A stretch of 64,000 nucleotides of DNA from Lonicera japonica (Eukaryota > Streptophyta > Magnoliopsida > Dipsacales > Caprifoliaceae), in NCBI GenBank assembly GCA_021464415.1, contig CM038466.1:34564833-34628832 (forward strand), written 5' to 3'. Below the pieces are notes generated by a model that was not told the DNA's origin, did no database searches, and saw only the letters and a program-made list of their open reading frames with translations. Position 1 is the stretch's first letter. The number at the start of each line of letters is the position of its first letter. Made by a program: the position numbers and the translations under genes. This document shows positions 34,150-45,110 of the stretch, in pieces.

Positions 34150-35976
34150 TGACGCGCCGAAAATACTTTCGTGCTTAGGTACCCAAGTGCAGGTTGTCAA
34201 GTTATAATACTTGGTAAGTCCAAGTGTCGAACCACAAGGATAGTCGGAAAGACGATGTGGTGATTACGAGTCCAAGGTTTTGGGTAAGGGAATTTAATTG
34301 GTTGATTTTAGTTGTTGATTTTAAAGTCTTGCAATAAAAATTAAAATGATGTAACAATAGACGAGAAAAGGCTAAGGCATTATAGAATTCATTTGTTTTG
34401 CAAAGTTAAGTAAAATCAATCCCATTCAAAGTTCTCAATGCAATTCCTAAGTGTTGAATATTTTACCCATTTCTAAGCAAAAGGGTGTGGAGCAAAAGCA
34501 ACCCATTCCCATATAAATGCCATATAAAGAAAGGATGTAAGCAAATATCAACACAAGTGTATCTCTCATTTTTATCTTGTGACAAAGGGTGTGAAGCAAG
34601 TGCAACCCATTCCCACATAATATCAACCAAGATTCAAACTCAAAATACACAAAAATAAAAGGCATAAATTTAAACTAGGCATTTAAGAACTCATTGTTAG
34701 TTTCCCCTAGGCAAATGACTTGATTATGAAAATGGCCAACTACAAGGAGTTTAGCTCGATAAATCATAACATTTCATTTGTCCAAGATTGGGAGGTCTAG
34801 GTGGAGGTCAAACCGTCCTATATAGACTTATTTGATAAATACAAATTGAATCCTTAAAATGATTAATGAAGTTGTTTATGACATAAATTTAAAAGATCCT
34901 CTTTGGCAATACTTTAACTAAGAAAATGATGAGTCTAAAAATCACATAAAGTGTGGAAAGCACTCAACATATCATTAAAGTATTTAAAGATTAAAATCTC
35001 AAATTTATGGTGTTTTCATGAATATCAAAGACTAATCATGATTGGCAATGAAAAGTATCTCATTCAAAGAAAGAATGAACATAGGCTAGTAAGAAATACA
35101 CAAGTGTATCATTTCCTGACTAATGCTTGAGATCTATGTATACAAGGCATACAAAGTCAAATCATCATATGAAAATTATCTTATTAGCTTATGAATGGTT
35201 GAAAAAATGGAGAAGATGAAGGATTCAAAAAGTATTTAACAATACTAACAATGGAATGAGAATTGAACTTACATAATTAATGCATTGCAAATTTCATCTT
35301 TTAGCCTTAGCAAAGAAATTACTCCATAATAAATGTAGAGACAAGAATTATAAAAGTGAACTCCCTTTCTCTCTCTAGAAAGTAAAACTATTACAAGCTC
35401 TCTATAAATTGAGAGATGAGAAGTAATAAAAGTGCTCTCTCCAACACAACAATGAAGACTATAAATAGGAAAGTTTTGTTGGATGCTAAAATAATAAACA
35501 ATGCTTTTTATTTTTATTTATTTTTATTTTTATTTTTATTTTTATTTTTATTTTTATTTTTATTTTTATTTTTGGTGGAGAATTCCACTTTCTTGGATGC
35601 TCTTTGGTCACATGGAGAATTCCACTTTCTTTCTTTAATCACATGGACATGCATGGAGACTTTCTTTCTTGGATGCTCTTTAATCACATGGACATGAAGA
35701 CTTTCTTTCTTGAATTCTTTTTGCCCATGGAAAATTCCACTATCTTGAATTCTTTTTGTCCAAGGAAAATTCCAATATTGTATTAAATACAATATTTCTT
35801 GAAATCTAAAGACACCAAAATAAACACAAAAATATGCCTTTCCAAGCATTGTTAAATACAAAAGTGCTACGAGACTAATCGCGAAATAAGTTGGCAAACC
35901 GAGTAGTTTTAGATAAATAAACGCGTCAAACAACTCCGAAAATGAGCAAATGAATGACAATATTAAGCGTTTATCA
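34150..35976 (-). repeat. 5' LTR of the Athila element (1827 bp)
   Basis: It is nearly identical to 25380-27211. Visible differences include one base at about 34168, a small cluster at about 34281-34290, and single changes near 34422, 34955, 35588, 35867, 35914 and 35969, plus one fewer TTTTTA unit. Confidence 0.95.
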
Positions 35977-35981
35977 AAGTT

Positions 35982-36130
35982 CTTTAGGTCCAACAAAATG
36001 TTATTGGATAGTAAGCTTTTTCCTCACTTCCATGCTACTATTTATAGCTATTATGGGTTGAGCCACTTTGAAAATGGATTTGAAGCGTGGATTTTAGGAG
36101 GGACACCCATGTTTTTTATTTCAAATACCA
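35982..36130 (+). repeat. Family-X copy, right part (beyond the Athila insertion)
   Basis: TTCTTTAGGTCCAACAAAAT, TTATTGGATAGTAAGCTTTTTCC, ATTATGGGTTGAGCCAC and GGATTTGAAGCG match 42240-42376 and continue the sequence cut at 25379. Confidence 0.65.
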
Positions 36131-36344
36131 CAACTCTTTGGATACCAAAAACTCTATTTATTTTACTTATGCACACTACATAGTATTAAAAAAGGGCCTA
36201 CTTATTTGCTTTTTCTTGGTAATACGTTACCAATCAAGTGTATTATTATTGGTGAGGTGTGACCGAGATAAAGATACAATCTTGACAATATGTCTTACTA
36301 ACTGCCCACTTAATCATGACTTACCAAAATATACTAACATAATT

Positions 36345-36480
36345 GATAATAAGTTGTTAGAATAATGTATATTTTTTGACACTACATAACCTAAGGCTGC
36401 CGCGTGTGTTGTTTGAAATAAAACTAATAGGTACACTATTAAGCCTAATTTTTGTCAAGTTTTTTTATACAATTATGCCT
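36345..36480 (+). repeat. Direct repeat 1 of 2 (about 130 bp)
   Basis: AAGTTGTTAGAATAATGTAT, CATAACCTAAGGCTGCC, GTGTGTTGTTT and TTAAGCCTAATTTTTGTCAA recur at 37052-37185 (offset about 706 bp, about 88% identity). Confidence 0.75.
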
Positions 36481-37051
36481 ATGCATATGTTGAAAAGTTT
36501 TTATTTTTATTTAATTTTTGCACTTAAAAATGGAATTTTGAATAACTAAAAGAAAAAGGATATATACTTTTGCTTTTAATTTTTAAAGATAATGGAAGTC
36601 ATACTTCGGCCCAAAAGTTTGGGAAAAACGGAAATGCGACTAATTAACGTTGTTTAAGGAGAATAATAATTTCGGAAAATACAATTAATTAAGATGATTA
36701 AACATTAAATAATTTTAAAAAACTTTATGGTGGTACATTACTATACCGGAGCTTTAGCATCTGGTTCTTGGAACGAAAGTTTTAAATTATGCAGTTCTTA
36801 ACTTTTCTTTAAAGGAAGCAGTGTTGAACAAATGTTTTTGGGCAGATTCTACCTATTAGTATCTATCCTGATATCTGCTACAATATTTGGCGAATTGTCA
36901 CAGAATAAGAAACGAGTAATATAATCAATATACACAATCTCACTAGAAAACAAATTGTATTGTGACAAGACTATAGTTTGTATACTTTTAAAATGTATAA
37001 TAGGGTGGACTTAGGCCTTGGCTGAACGGGCTTTAGGGTGGATCTAGGCCT

Positions 37052-37185
37052 CGACAATAAGTTGTTAGAATAATGTATATTTTTCAACACTATATAACCT
37101 AAGGCTGCCACGTGTGTTGTTTAAGATAAAACTAGTATGTACACTTATTAAGCCTAATTTTTGTCAATTTTTTTTATACAAACTA
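37052..37185 (+). repeat. Direct repeat 2 of 2 (about 130 bp)
   Basis: Partner of 36345-36480. Sequence between and after the two (36481-37750) is AT-rich and holds no gene. Confidence 0.75.
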
Positions 37186-40100
37186 GCATTTGTCATTGAA
37201 TTTTTTTTTTCTTTTAACTGAGAGATATTTCAAAAGCGACAATATTTAATTATATAGATGTTCCGGATGACTACTTTAATGCAAAAATGCTTGAGATCAT
37301 TATACTGTAGGAGCGTACCCTTTATCATAATTTTGGCCCCATTTGAACTATCATTTAAAAAAAAAAAAAAAACTCTTTAGCTCTAAGACGTACATTTCTC
37401 TGGGCTAGTTGGTTTCTAGTTCCTCTCTTTTGTCCATGAAGAAATCTCTTCCTAATTTATTCAGTGAGATGGTCTTGTAATTTTCTCATAACAATCTTTC
37501 ATAATGATTATAATGTGTATAAGGAAAAATGAGTGACGATCTCTCTTTTTATAATTTTTTAAACTTGCGGTTCACATTTTATTATTATTATTTTTAATAA
37601 CTTCCAGTTTATAGTTTCTAGCTTGCAATCTTTGTAACTACGATAATCGGTAAATCAAGTCCAATAATCAGTTACTCAACTGTGGTAACTGATATTTCTA
37701 TGATTAACTAACTACGATAACATGTATTTCACCATATATTCATGTATGGTAACCTATAGTTCTTCAGTTACTTAACTATAATAACAGATATTTCTCAAGT
37801 TACTCAATTACTTTATTTGGGGATGAGTTCTCATAAGAGATAATTTAGTAACTTAAAAATTGAATGGACAGTAAGCTTTAACCAAAAATTATAAACTGCA
37901 AGTTAAAAAATTTTAAAAACAAGAAACAGTGGTTGAGAAACTTGTGTATTAATTGTACGGAGAAACAAAATTTAAACAATGGGTTGGACTCCCATAGGGC
38001 CCAAATTCTATTAAAAAAAATAAATTGTTGCTCTTTTACTAATTCTCTGGGTACAATTTAGACCCATTTCTACATCTTAATAGTAGCTGGCCCATTATGA
38101 ATTCCGTGTTTTCTCCTTTTCGTCTAATCCCACATATCAACCAGCCAACAAAGTCCTATTTATTAGACAGTAGTAACACAAAGATGACCCGCTTAAAAAT
38201 AAATTCGATCTCAACATGATCCAATCTTGAAAATTATTTTTCATTGAAACTTAAATTAATCTTGTTTGCTAGTACAATTGAACTCAAACCTGAATCTTTC
38301 CGGCCCCAATATAATTATAAGATTTTAAAAGGATACTAAATAAAAAAAATTCTTTATTCAAAACAATTTAGATCAAACCGTTTTCTTTTACTTTAACCTG
38401 AATGGAAAAATCTAAACTGGTTAAAAAAAGTCCCACCTCCTATTCAAATCAGGATGGATTAAAAACACGGGCTAATTAAGATGGATTATTGTCCCGCTTT
38501 GAAAAAGGATTTGAGTCACTTTTTATGATGATTTTGGGCCCTTTTTGAATTGTCATTTAATTAAAAATCTCTCTCTTGAGTAACCAATTAAAGTTAGTTT
38601 AAATAGTCCTAAAATTATTAATACTATTGAAACCCACTACGTGCAGAATTAATTTTCAAGACTCGGGCTCCTCTTCACTATGGGCTCATCTGTTTTTTTT
38701 TTTTTTGTATTCTCTTCTTAATTCGTCTATTGAGTTGAATTCTAAGACACAAGTTAAAAAGGAGATGAAGAAAGGAATCGAGCTCCGAATTTCGTATTAG
38801 GAATTGGTACAAAAAATTGTTGGCCAGCCGTAAGGACATTCATCAAGTGTTCCTTCATTTTGTTGTCAATGTAATTTCAAACGATGAAGCCTAGAGGATA
38901 ATTAGGCCAACATTTAAACAATTAATTTTTTAGGTGCTTCTCTTTGTTATGGGGTCATTTTATATGACTTTTTTAGATTTAATTGGTGAACTTTGTTGTA
39001 TAAGTTTAATTAGTCCATTTTTTCATGCTTCCATTTTTTTCTTTATTTCTTGTCTTTTTAGAGGGACTTTTTTATAAAGCCTGGGGGTAGGTCTTTGCTA
39101 CCCCATCTGACTTTTTTTTTCTTATTTATGGAAGCACTCTTCCTAAGGCATCCAAGTTAGAAGTGTTTCTTTATTTTTATTTATAAAAAAAGAAAGTAGT
39201 TCATTTATATAGTTTGTAATGTGTTTAAAGCTTGATGGTTTGTTTACTCCAAAATTTTAGATTTTAATTTTTTTTTTTTAGAAATATATTAAGCAAGCAT
39301 GTTTGATATATTGTCCGGATTCTTTAGTTAGTAAGGTGTGTGTTAGGTTGTTATATATAAAGTGGCAAACATCAAGTGTATTAGGTGGATTCTAGTAGTT
39401 GTATTTTGAGTTATATATCCAGTAAGTGCACCCATAGTAACAGACTTAAAATAATAGTAAAACTATTTGATTTGTGTGAAAAAATAAAAAATGAGTTGCG
39501 TGGTTATTTCATTAAAGATTTAATCTTCTAACTAGTCATAAAAGTGGTCATTTTTTCCATCATTTTCCTTCTACAATATTAAAGGGGGCCTAATTAAAAA
39601 ATGTAAAATATTTTTTTTATAATAACTAAATTGAGAAAAAAATATACAATAAATAGGAAAACTAATACAACGTGATTTACTTATATATGTCCACTCAATG
39701 TACAAACAAATCTTCAATATCCTAATCATAGTAAGAAAAACGTGACAATTGAAAAACTATAGACAATGTAAGAAAATTCACACATATAATCGTTATTTAT
39801 ACTAATATTTGCAACAAAATAAAAGAATACTAATATATTATTCATCATTACATAACCATTCATATTTACATGCATATAGAAATGTCAAACTATAAATATA
39901 TACAAAAGTCCACTCTAGATACACTAGTATCACTTTAAGAAAAATAAAAATGAACCATCCATTTCGATAGGTAAAGAAATATATTTTTTTTTAAACACTA
40001 TAGATATGATCAATATAAAGGGTAGATCATTTCCACATAATATCATCAAAAAAATGAAAATAAAAAATAGGAGTAATCAAAATCATATATATATATATAT

Positions 40101-40362
40101 ACGTTAATTTCCATTCAATGAAATTTTATATGATCTAATGACGTACTTCTAAATTGAGTTTTCATGAAATTTAGTGGAAATAGTCTATTTATTATATATT
40201 AATCATTTCTATTAAGTTTTATGAAAATATTCATCTATTTACTTTTGATACTTATTTGTGCACTCTTAAGAGAGAAAATTTTGTCTTTTACCAAAAAAAA
40301 TTATTTAGCTCGGAAAAAACGAATAATAAATTAAAGAATAGAGTCTAAGAAGCTGGACCTAA

Positions 40363-40774
40363 GGCCATCTCCAATGGTGTTTTCTACCCAAGCAAATTTC
40401 TACAATAGAAATGAATAATAGAAAAAATCTTTTCCAATGGGCATTTCTATCTCCATTTCTATCCTAAGTGGAAGTCTAGTAGGATTGGGAATTTCTATCA
40501 CCATTTCTACATGTAGAAATGGTGATAGAAATTTTCTATATGACATGGCAAATTTTCATTGGTTGTTGTAGACCCACTAATTCTCTTTCTTCATTAACTA
40601 GGGGACAAAGTAAGGAAGAAATGGAACAATATAAATTACCATTGGAGACCATCTTTTCTATCCTTTTACACCGATTCAAATATATTGTCATTAGATATAG
40701 AAATATTATAAAATAATATTGACACATATGATAGAAATGCAAAAATAGAAACCACCATTGGAGATGAGATGGCC
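40363..40774. mobile_element. Tourist-like MITE (412 bp) with TAA target duplication
   Basis: Terminal inverted repeats GGCCATCTCCAATGGTG and its complement CACCATTGGAGATGAGATGGCC. A second inner inverted pair (TAGAAATGGTGATAGAA words) makes the whole element fold back. It is flanked by TAA on both sides (40360-40362, 40775-40777). The sister copy near 44812 reads GGACCTAATACGTTATTTGG with a single TAA and no insert, which proves the boundaries. TIR and 3-bp TWA site fit PIF/Harbinger. Confidence 0.9.
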
Positions 40775-41070
40775 TAATACCTTATTTGGGTCCTTTTATT
40801 TGCAGTATTGCTGTTAACTTTATAAACATGCTACTAGTATATTAAACTATTACATATGCGTGCTCCCGTGCATTACATAGCTAAGCACAATTAGGCTGAG
40901 TGCCGTTGGCCGATTAGTACATTCCTATGACTGGGCTTGGAAATGATAGCAAAAATAATTTATTTGTTTGGAAATTAAAAAAATGAATTGAGTGATTTGT
41001 TGAGATGTTCTCTTATTTTTTTATTAAATAAACTTTTTTGGGTGGCTAAAAATAAAAAAAAAATTCCACA

Positions 41071-41145
<75 letters not shown>
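41071..41145 (+). repeat. (AAT)25 microsatellite
   Basis: 75 bp of uninterrupted AAT repeats inside unit 1. It is absent from the sister copy at 44.9 kb, which instead has a (TA)n run at about 44896-44916. Confidence 0.95.
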
Positions 41146-41146
<1 letters not shown>

Positions 41147-41429
41147 TGAACAAAGTCTACTTATAAAAATAAGCACGAGATGGAGGGCATCTCATTAAAT
41201 GATTTATCTCTTCATCTAACTTGTCGTAACATGAATTATTATTCCATCTTCTTTATTAAATGGGACCAAACAAATTAAACGTCTTTTAGATGATACATAG
41301 TTTTCCTCATTTGCAGTTTTCATTTAATATTACCATCTACTTAAATTTCATGTGGAAAAAAATTTTCTTTTGTGCCAATGAGATTTCTTTCCTGATCAAA
41401 GTAGAGACACCGTCTTTGGTCTCTATTTT

Positions 41430-42378
41430 AGTTTTAGACAATGGGCTAGGCTCCTTCTTGGACCTAGATTCTATCAAAATTATTATTTTTACTTATCTAT
41501 AAATTTTCTGGGTATACTTTCAGGTCCATTTCTGGGTCACAATAATAGTTGGTCCATTATAGTCTCCTCTTTGTGCTCTAATCCAAACAATCAACCCATT
41601 GAATTCAATTTATTGGACAGTGGTCGACACGACAATATGTTGAATTTGGGGCGTGTTTTAGCTAAACTCAAACCCAACTCAATATGAATTTTTCTTTGGA
41701 CCTAAACACGCCCCACATGTTGGTATGCTTGAACTTGAATTCAACCCATTTCGGTGTAATTATTAAATATTAGCATATGAAAGAGAAAAAATAATATATT
41801 CGGGGGTGGGGCAGGTCAAAACAGGTTCATTTGACCCAAACTGACTCGACTCGGTAGTGTAAGTTTTACTATGAAAAATATGACCTTGTTCAAAGAAAAC
41901 CCACTCAAAATTGACCCTGTTCAGGTTGTGGCGGGTTAGAAACTCATCATGTGTGAGTCTATAATTTGAAGTGTTGTGTTACGTTCAAGACTAAAATGAA
42001 ATTGGCAGGAAACTGCAGCTATATGACTATCATGTTAATCGTGTCTTGTTGTATCTAATTAAAGAAAATTCCCGTTTCAACTTTTCATTCATGTTGTAAC
42101 ATTTTTAGTAGGACCAAATTAATAATTGCAATCGTGTTTGTCAAGCACATCCAATTTATTGGATATTACATAGTAAATCCAATTTATTGGACAATGGGCT
42201 CTTTGCTAACTTTAAGCCCATGTTTTCGAGTTCCACTCTTTCTAAAATAAAGTTCTTTAAGTCCAACAAATTTTTGTTGGATAGTGAACTTTTCCCTTGC
42301 TTCCATGATAGTGTTTCTAGCCATTATGGGCTCAGCCACTTTCAAAATGGAGTTGAAGCACGAATTTTAGGAGCATGA
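41430..42378 (+). repeat. Family-X dispersed repeat, further copy
   Basis: Landmarks: GACAATGGGCTAGGCTCCTTC, GGTCCATTTCTGGGTC, CTCTAATCC, CTTTAAGCCCATG, TTCTAAAATAAAGTTCTTTA, GTCCAACAAATTTTTGTTGGATAG, ATTATGGGCTCAGCCACTTT. The middle (41790-42180) carries extra sequence starting GGGGGTGGGGCAGG that is not in the other copies and may be an insertion. Confidence 0.6.
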
Positions 42379-43200
42379 GAAGGACACAATTGTTTTTATT
42401 GCAAACTAGTTCGCAGACTTGCGCGATGCGGTTTATAATTATTTTTTATAAATTAAGTAACATATCTCTAAAATATTACCTATACATGAAATAAAGGATT
42501 GCAATAGTGCAAATATTTATTGATATGAAGTCTTAAAAGCATGATCTTTATAATTTTTTTAAAAATAAAGTTTATATCTCAACACTTCAGATTCTTTACA
42601 TTGATTTTGATTAAAAAAAAAATTACGTGTTTCCTTTAAGACACTATTAACAAAAACACAGTTTAATTGTGTAGGAGGGGAAATAAGACTTATAACCCAT
42701 CTGATGGTGTCAATAGAGGAATGGTATAGAGGTTCGAGATCCAGCCTAGTTATTTGCAAGAAGAAATAGCTAGAAGGTAAGTCAAAGTAACATGACCAAT
42801 TTCTTCACAATTTAACATGCAAAAGAAAGTCAAGTATGTATTTCATACTGCACATAAACTTATAGTCACAATTGAGGTACATAGAATGCTATTTGAAGAC
42901 GTAATAAGATATTATTGACATATTTTAAATTTATAATAAGTAATTGTTAGAAATCTTTCGCAGCTATCACTTTTGGTGTGACTGTCCCTGTCATTATTTA
43001 CATTTCTATTTCTCTCACTCACTTTGGGCTTTTGTGCAGGATTTTTCTTTTTTCTACTTTTTCAATTATTTCTATTCCTGTCTCATTTTAATATTTTCTC
43101 ATTCTCATTCCTGTTTTCAGTCTCCTGGAGATCAAAGAATCCTTTGTAAGTTATTTGCTCTCACAATTAAAGAAACAACTTAGAATCTTGCATTTGATAA
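42379..43200. other. Intergenic DNA, no gene recognised
   Basis: AT-rich. Near 42730 the word AGGTTCGAGATCC resembles a Pol III box B, but no convincing box A precedes it. Confidence 0.4.
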
Positions 43201-43204
43201 TTAT

Positions 43205-43720
43205 CGTGTAGGTGTGTGTTTTTAGCATAAAAATCACAAAAATACACGTTGGAAGTCCCTTACGGGAAAAATAGGTCAAAATAACTTCGGGGAAGGGGAA
43301 ATGTTGCGGGAAAATTTGGTGACGTCAATTTGTCGCACGACAAACAACTTGTTTGTCGTGCAACAAACGTGTCTAGTATAAGAACCCCTTGCTGAGCTCA
43401 TCTCACCTTATTCTATTAATCAATTTCTCTCTCTAGCTTTGTCCTCTCTCTCCCTAAGCACGGGAGCACTATTAGATTAGTTTTTGTTTTTATTTTTCTC
43501 TTACCAAAACTCACACTACTATGAATCCTGCTCAAGGAGGATAACCTGATAGGTTAGAAGACGACCAGGAGGAGGTGACTTTTACTAGGAGGGCATCGAT
43601 TGGTATGGCGATGACGGGGTAGATTGCAGGCATGCTGTGGTTTATTGGGACCTTACTCGAACTGCTCCAATTTCAGATGTTCCCTGGCTCCTCATGTAGC
43701 CGATCTTTCATGAGATTCCT
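43205..43720 (+). mobile_element. Fragment of an LTR element: LTR promoter, leader and gag start
   Basis: From TGTAGGTGTG (43209) the sequence has an LTR-like promoter with two TTTGTCG(C/T)(A/G)CGACAAA-type dyads (43338-43370), a GTATAAGAA TATA-like box about 43376 and a pyrimidine-rich leader. An ATG at 43521 opens MNPAQGG, a stop, then PDRLEDDQEEVTFTRR, as in a decayed gag start. The dyad motif is shared with the Tat LTRs at 1.0 and 50.3 kb. The fragment ends near 43720 without further domains. Confidence 0.45.
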
Positions 43721-43846
43721 CGCTGATCATGGGTACGCTTTATAAAATTCCTTTCTTTCTTTTCAAAATAACGCATATATATATTGCGTATGCTTGTGTT
43801 GGTGTTTATGTTGAAGAAAATGCATCCTTTACGAATGTAGAGTTAT

Positions 43847-44373
43847 TAATAATTTCCCCCTTAAAGTTTACTCATTTTTACACTTTCGTCCATGAAGTTC
43901 ATTTTTCACAACACCATCCTTAAAGTTTGCTCTCGTTTTCACTTTAGTCTGAAACCCTACTCATTGTTAGGTTTTTGGATGAAAAAGACCGTGTATGTTT
44001 GCATATAGGCATTGTAGTGGGGTAAAACGGTCAAGCCACTATAATGCTCTAATTCCCAACTCATTTTACCTTAATTAGAGCATTCAATGTAACCAAAATG
44101 CTTTAATTTGTTCATTTCTTCTTTTTACAGTTTTTCCAAGTCCACACTTTAATTTTGCCCTGATTTGTAAGAGCATTATAGTGGCTTAACCTTTTTACCC
44201 CGCTATAGTGCTCATGTGCAACACACATGTTTTTTTCTGTCCAAAAACTTAACTGCACATGGAGTTTCGGGCTAAATTAAAAACGAGAACAAACATTAAG
44301 GACGAATATTATGCAAAATAAATTTTATGTATGAAAGTGCAAAACCGGGTAAACTTTAAAGGGTAAATTATTA
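43847..44373. mobile_element. Fold-back MITE with TIRs of about 200 bp (527 bp)
   Basis: The left end TAATAATTTCCCCCTTAAAG and right end (complement TAATAATTTACCCTTTAAAG) are inverted over roughly 200 bp each. Further pairs include GGGGTAAAACGGTCAAGCCA with GGGGTAAAAAGGTTAAGCCA, and CCACTATAATGCTCT in both. A short unique loop lies about 44060-44160. No coding frame. No clear TSD. Long TIRs without coding fit a MULE-type or fold-back MITE. Confidence 0.8.
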
Positions 44374-45110
44374 GGTGACAATTGAAAAACAATAGACAAT
44401 GTAAAAAAATTCACACGTATAATCATTATTTATACTAATATTTGTAACAAAATAAAAAGAATACCAATATATTATTCATCATTACACTTTAAGGGGAAAA
44501 AATGAACCATCCATTTTGATAGGTAAGTAAATACATTTTTCATGAAACTTTGTGGATATGATCACGATTGTGAGTAGATCATCTCCACATAATATCATCA
44601 AAAAATTCAAACGAAAAATTATATTCTTACCTTTTAAATTTGACGATCCTTATTTTACATTAAACGAGTACTTTTTTTTAGTAGTAAGCCTATATATATA
44701 TTAGAGAGAGAGAGAGAGAGTGAGAGAGAATTTTGTCTTTTACAAGAAAAGTATTTAATTAGATAGGAAAAAGCGAATAATAAATTAAAGAAGAGACTAT
44801 ATGAAGTTGGACCTAATACGTTATTTGGGGCCTTTTATTTGTAGTATTGTTGTTAACTCTATAAATGGGCTCCTAGCTTATTAAACTATTACAAATATAT
44901 ATATATATATATATAACAACTCATAAAAATAAGCACGAGATGAAAAATATCTCATTAAATAATTTATCTCATCATCTAACTTGTCGTAAAAGGAATTATT
45001 GTTCCAATCATTTTCCATCTTCTTTATCAAACGGAACCAAATAAGTTAAATATCTTTTAAATGATACATAAATTTCCTCCGGTTTTTATTTATCATTACT
45101 ATCTATTTAA
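44374..45110 (+). repeat. Large tandem duplication, partial copy of the unit's right end
   Basis: It is colinear with 39750-41345 minus the MITE and the (AAT)n tract. It begins exactly where the fold-back MITE ends. It includes (GA)n at about 44704-44730. Near 45110 it passes directly into sequence matching the left end of unit 1, the junction expected of a tandem array. Confidence 0.7.

Larger units (their letters stand above)
25380..35976 (-). mobile_element. Full-length Athila-type Ty3/gypsy retrotransposon (10,597 bp)
   Basis: It is bounded by LTRs of 1832 and 1827 bp that differ at about ten sites by eye, and by the perfect target duplication AAGTT (25375-25379 and 35977-35981). It runs right to left: 5' LTR 34150-35976, primer site, gag-pro-pol, 3' non-coding region, polypurine tract, 3' LTR. 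The Gag motif TMRDYLQPPRT, protease motif LDLGAS and Asp-tRNA primer site are Athila features. No envelope-like frame is present. It inserted into a family-X repeat, which resumes seamlessly beyond the TSD. The coding frame has five stops, so it is not autonomous. Confidence 0.95.
37755..41345 (+). repeat. Large tandem duplication, unit 1
   Basis: The left part (37755-40260) is colinear with 45111-48420 and the right part (39750-41345) with 44374-45110. Shared words include GGGGATGAGTTCT, GGGCTCCTCTTCACTATGGGCTCA, AATACAACGTGATTTACTTA, CATTACATAACCATTCATATTTACA, TGGACCTAA and TTCTAACTTGTCATAA/CATCTAACTTGTCGTAA. The unit contains a family-X copy (37.98-38.9 kb) and a MITE found only here. No gene. 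Confidence 0.75.

Noticed and set aside
42720..42745. Box-B-like word AGGTTCGAGATCC as a tRNA gene or SINE
   Set aside because: No box A at proper distance and no cloverleaf.
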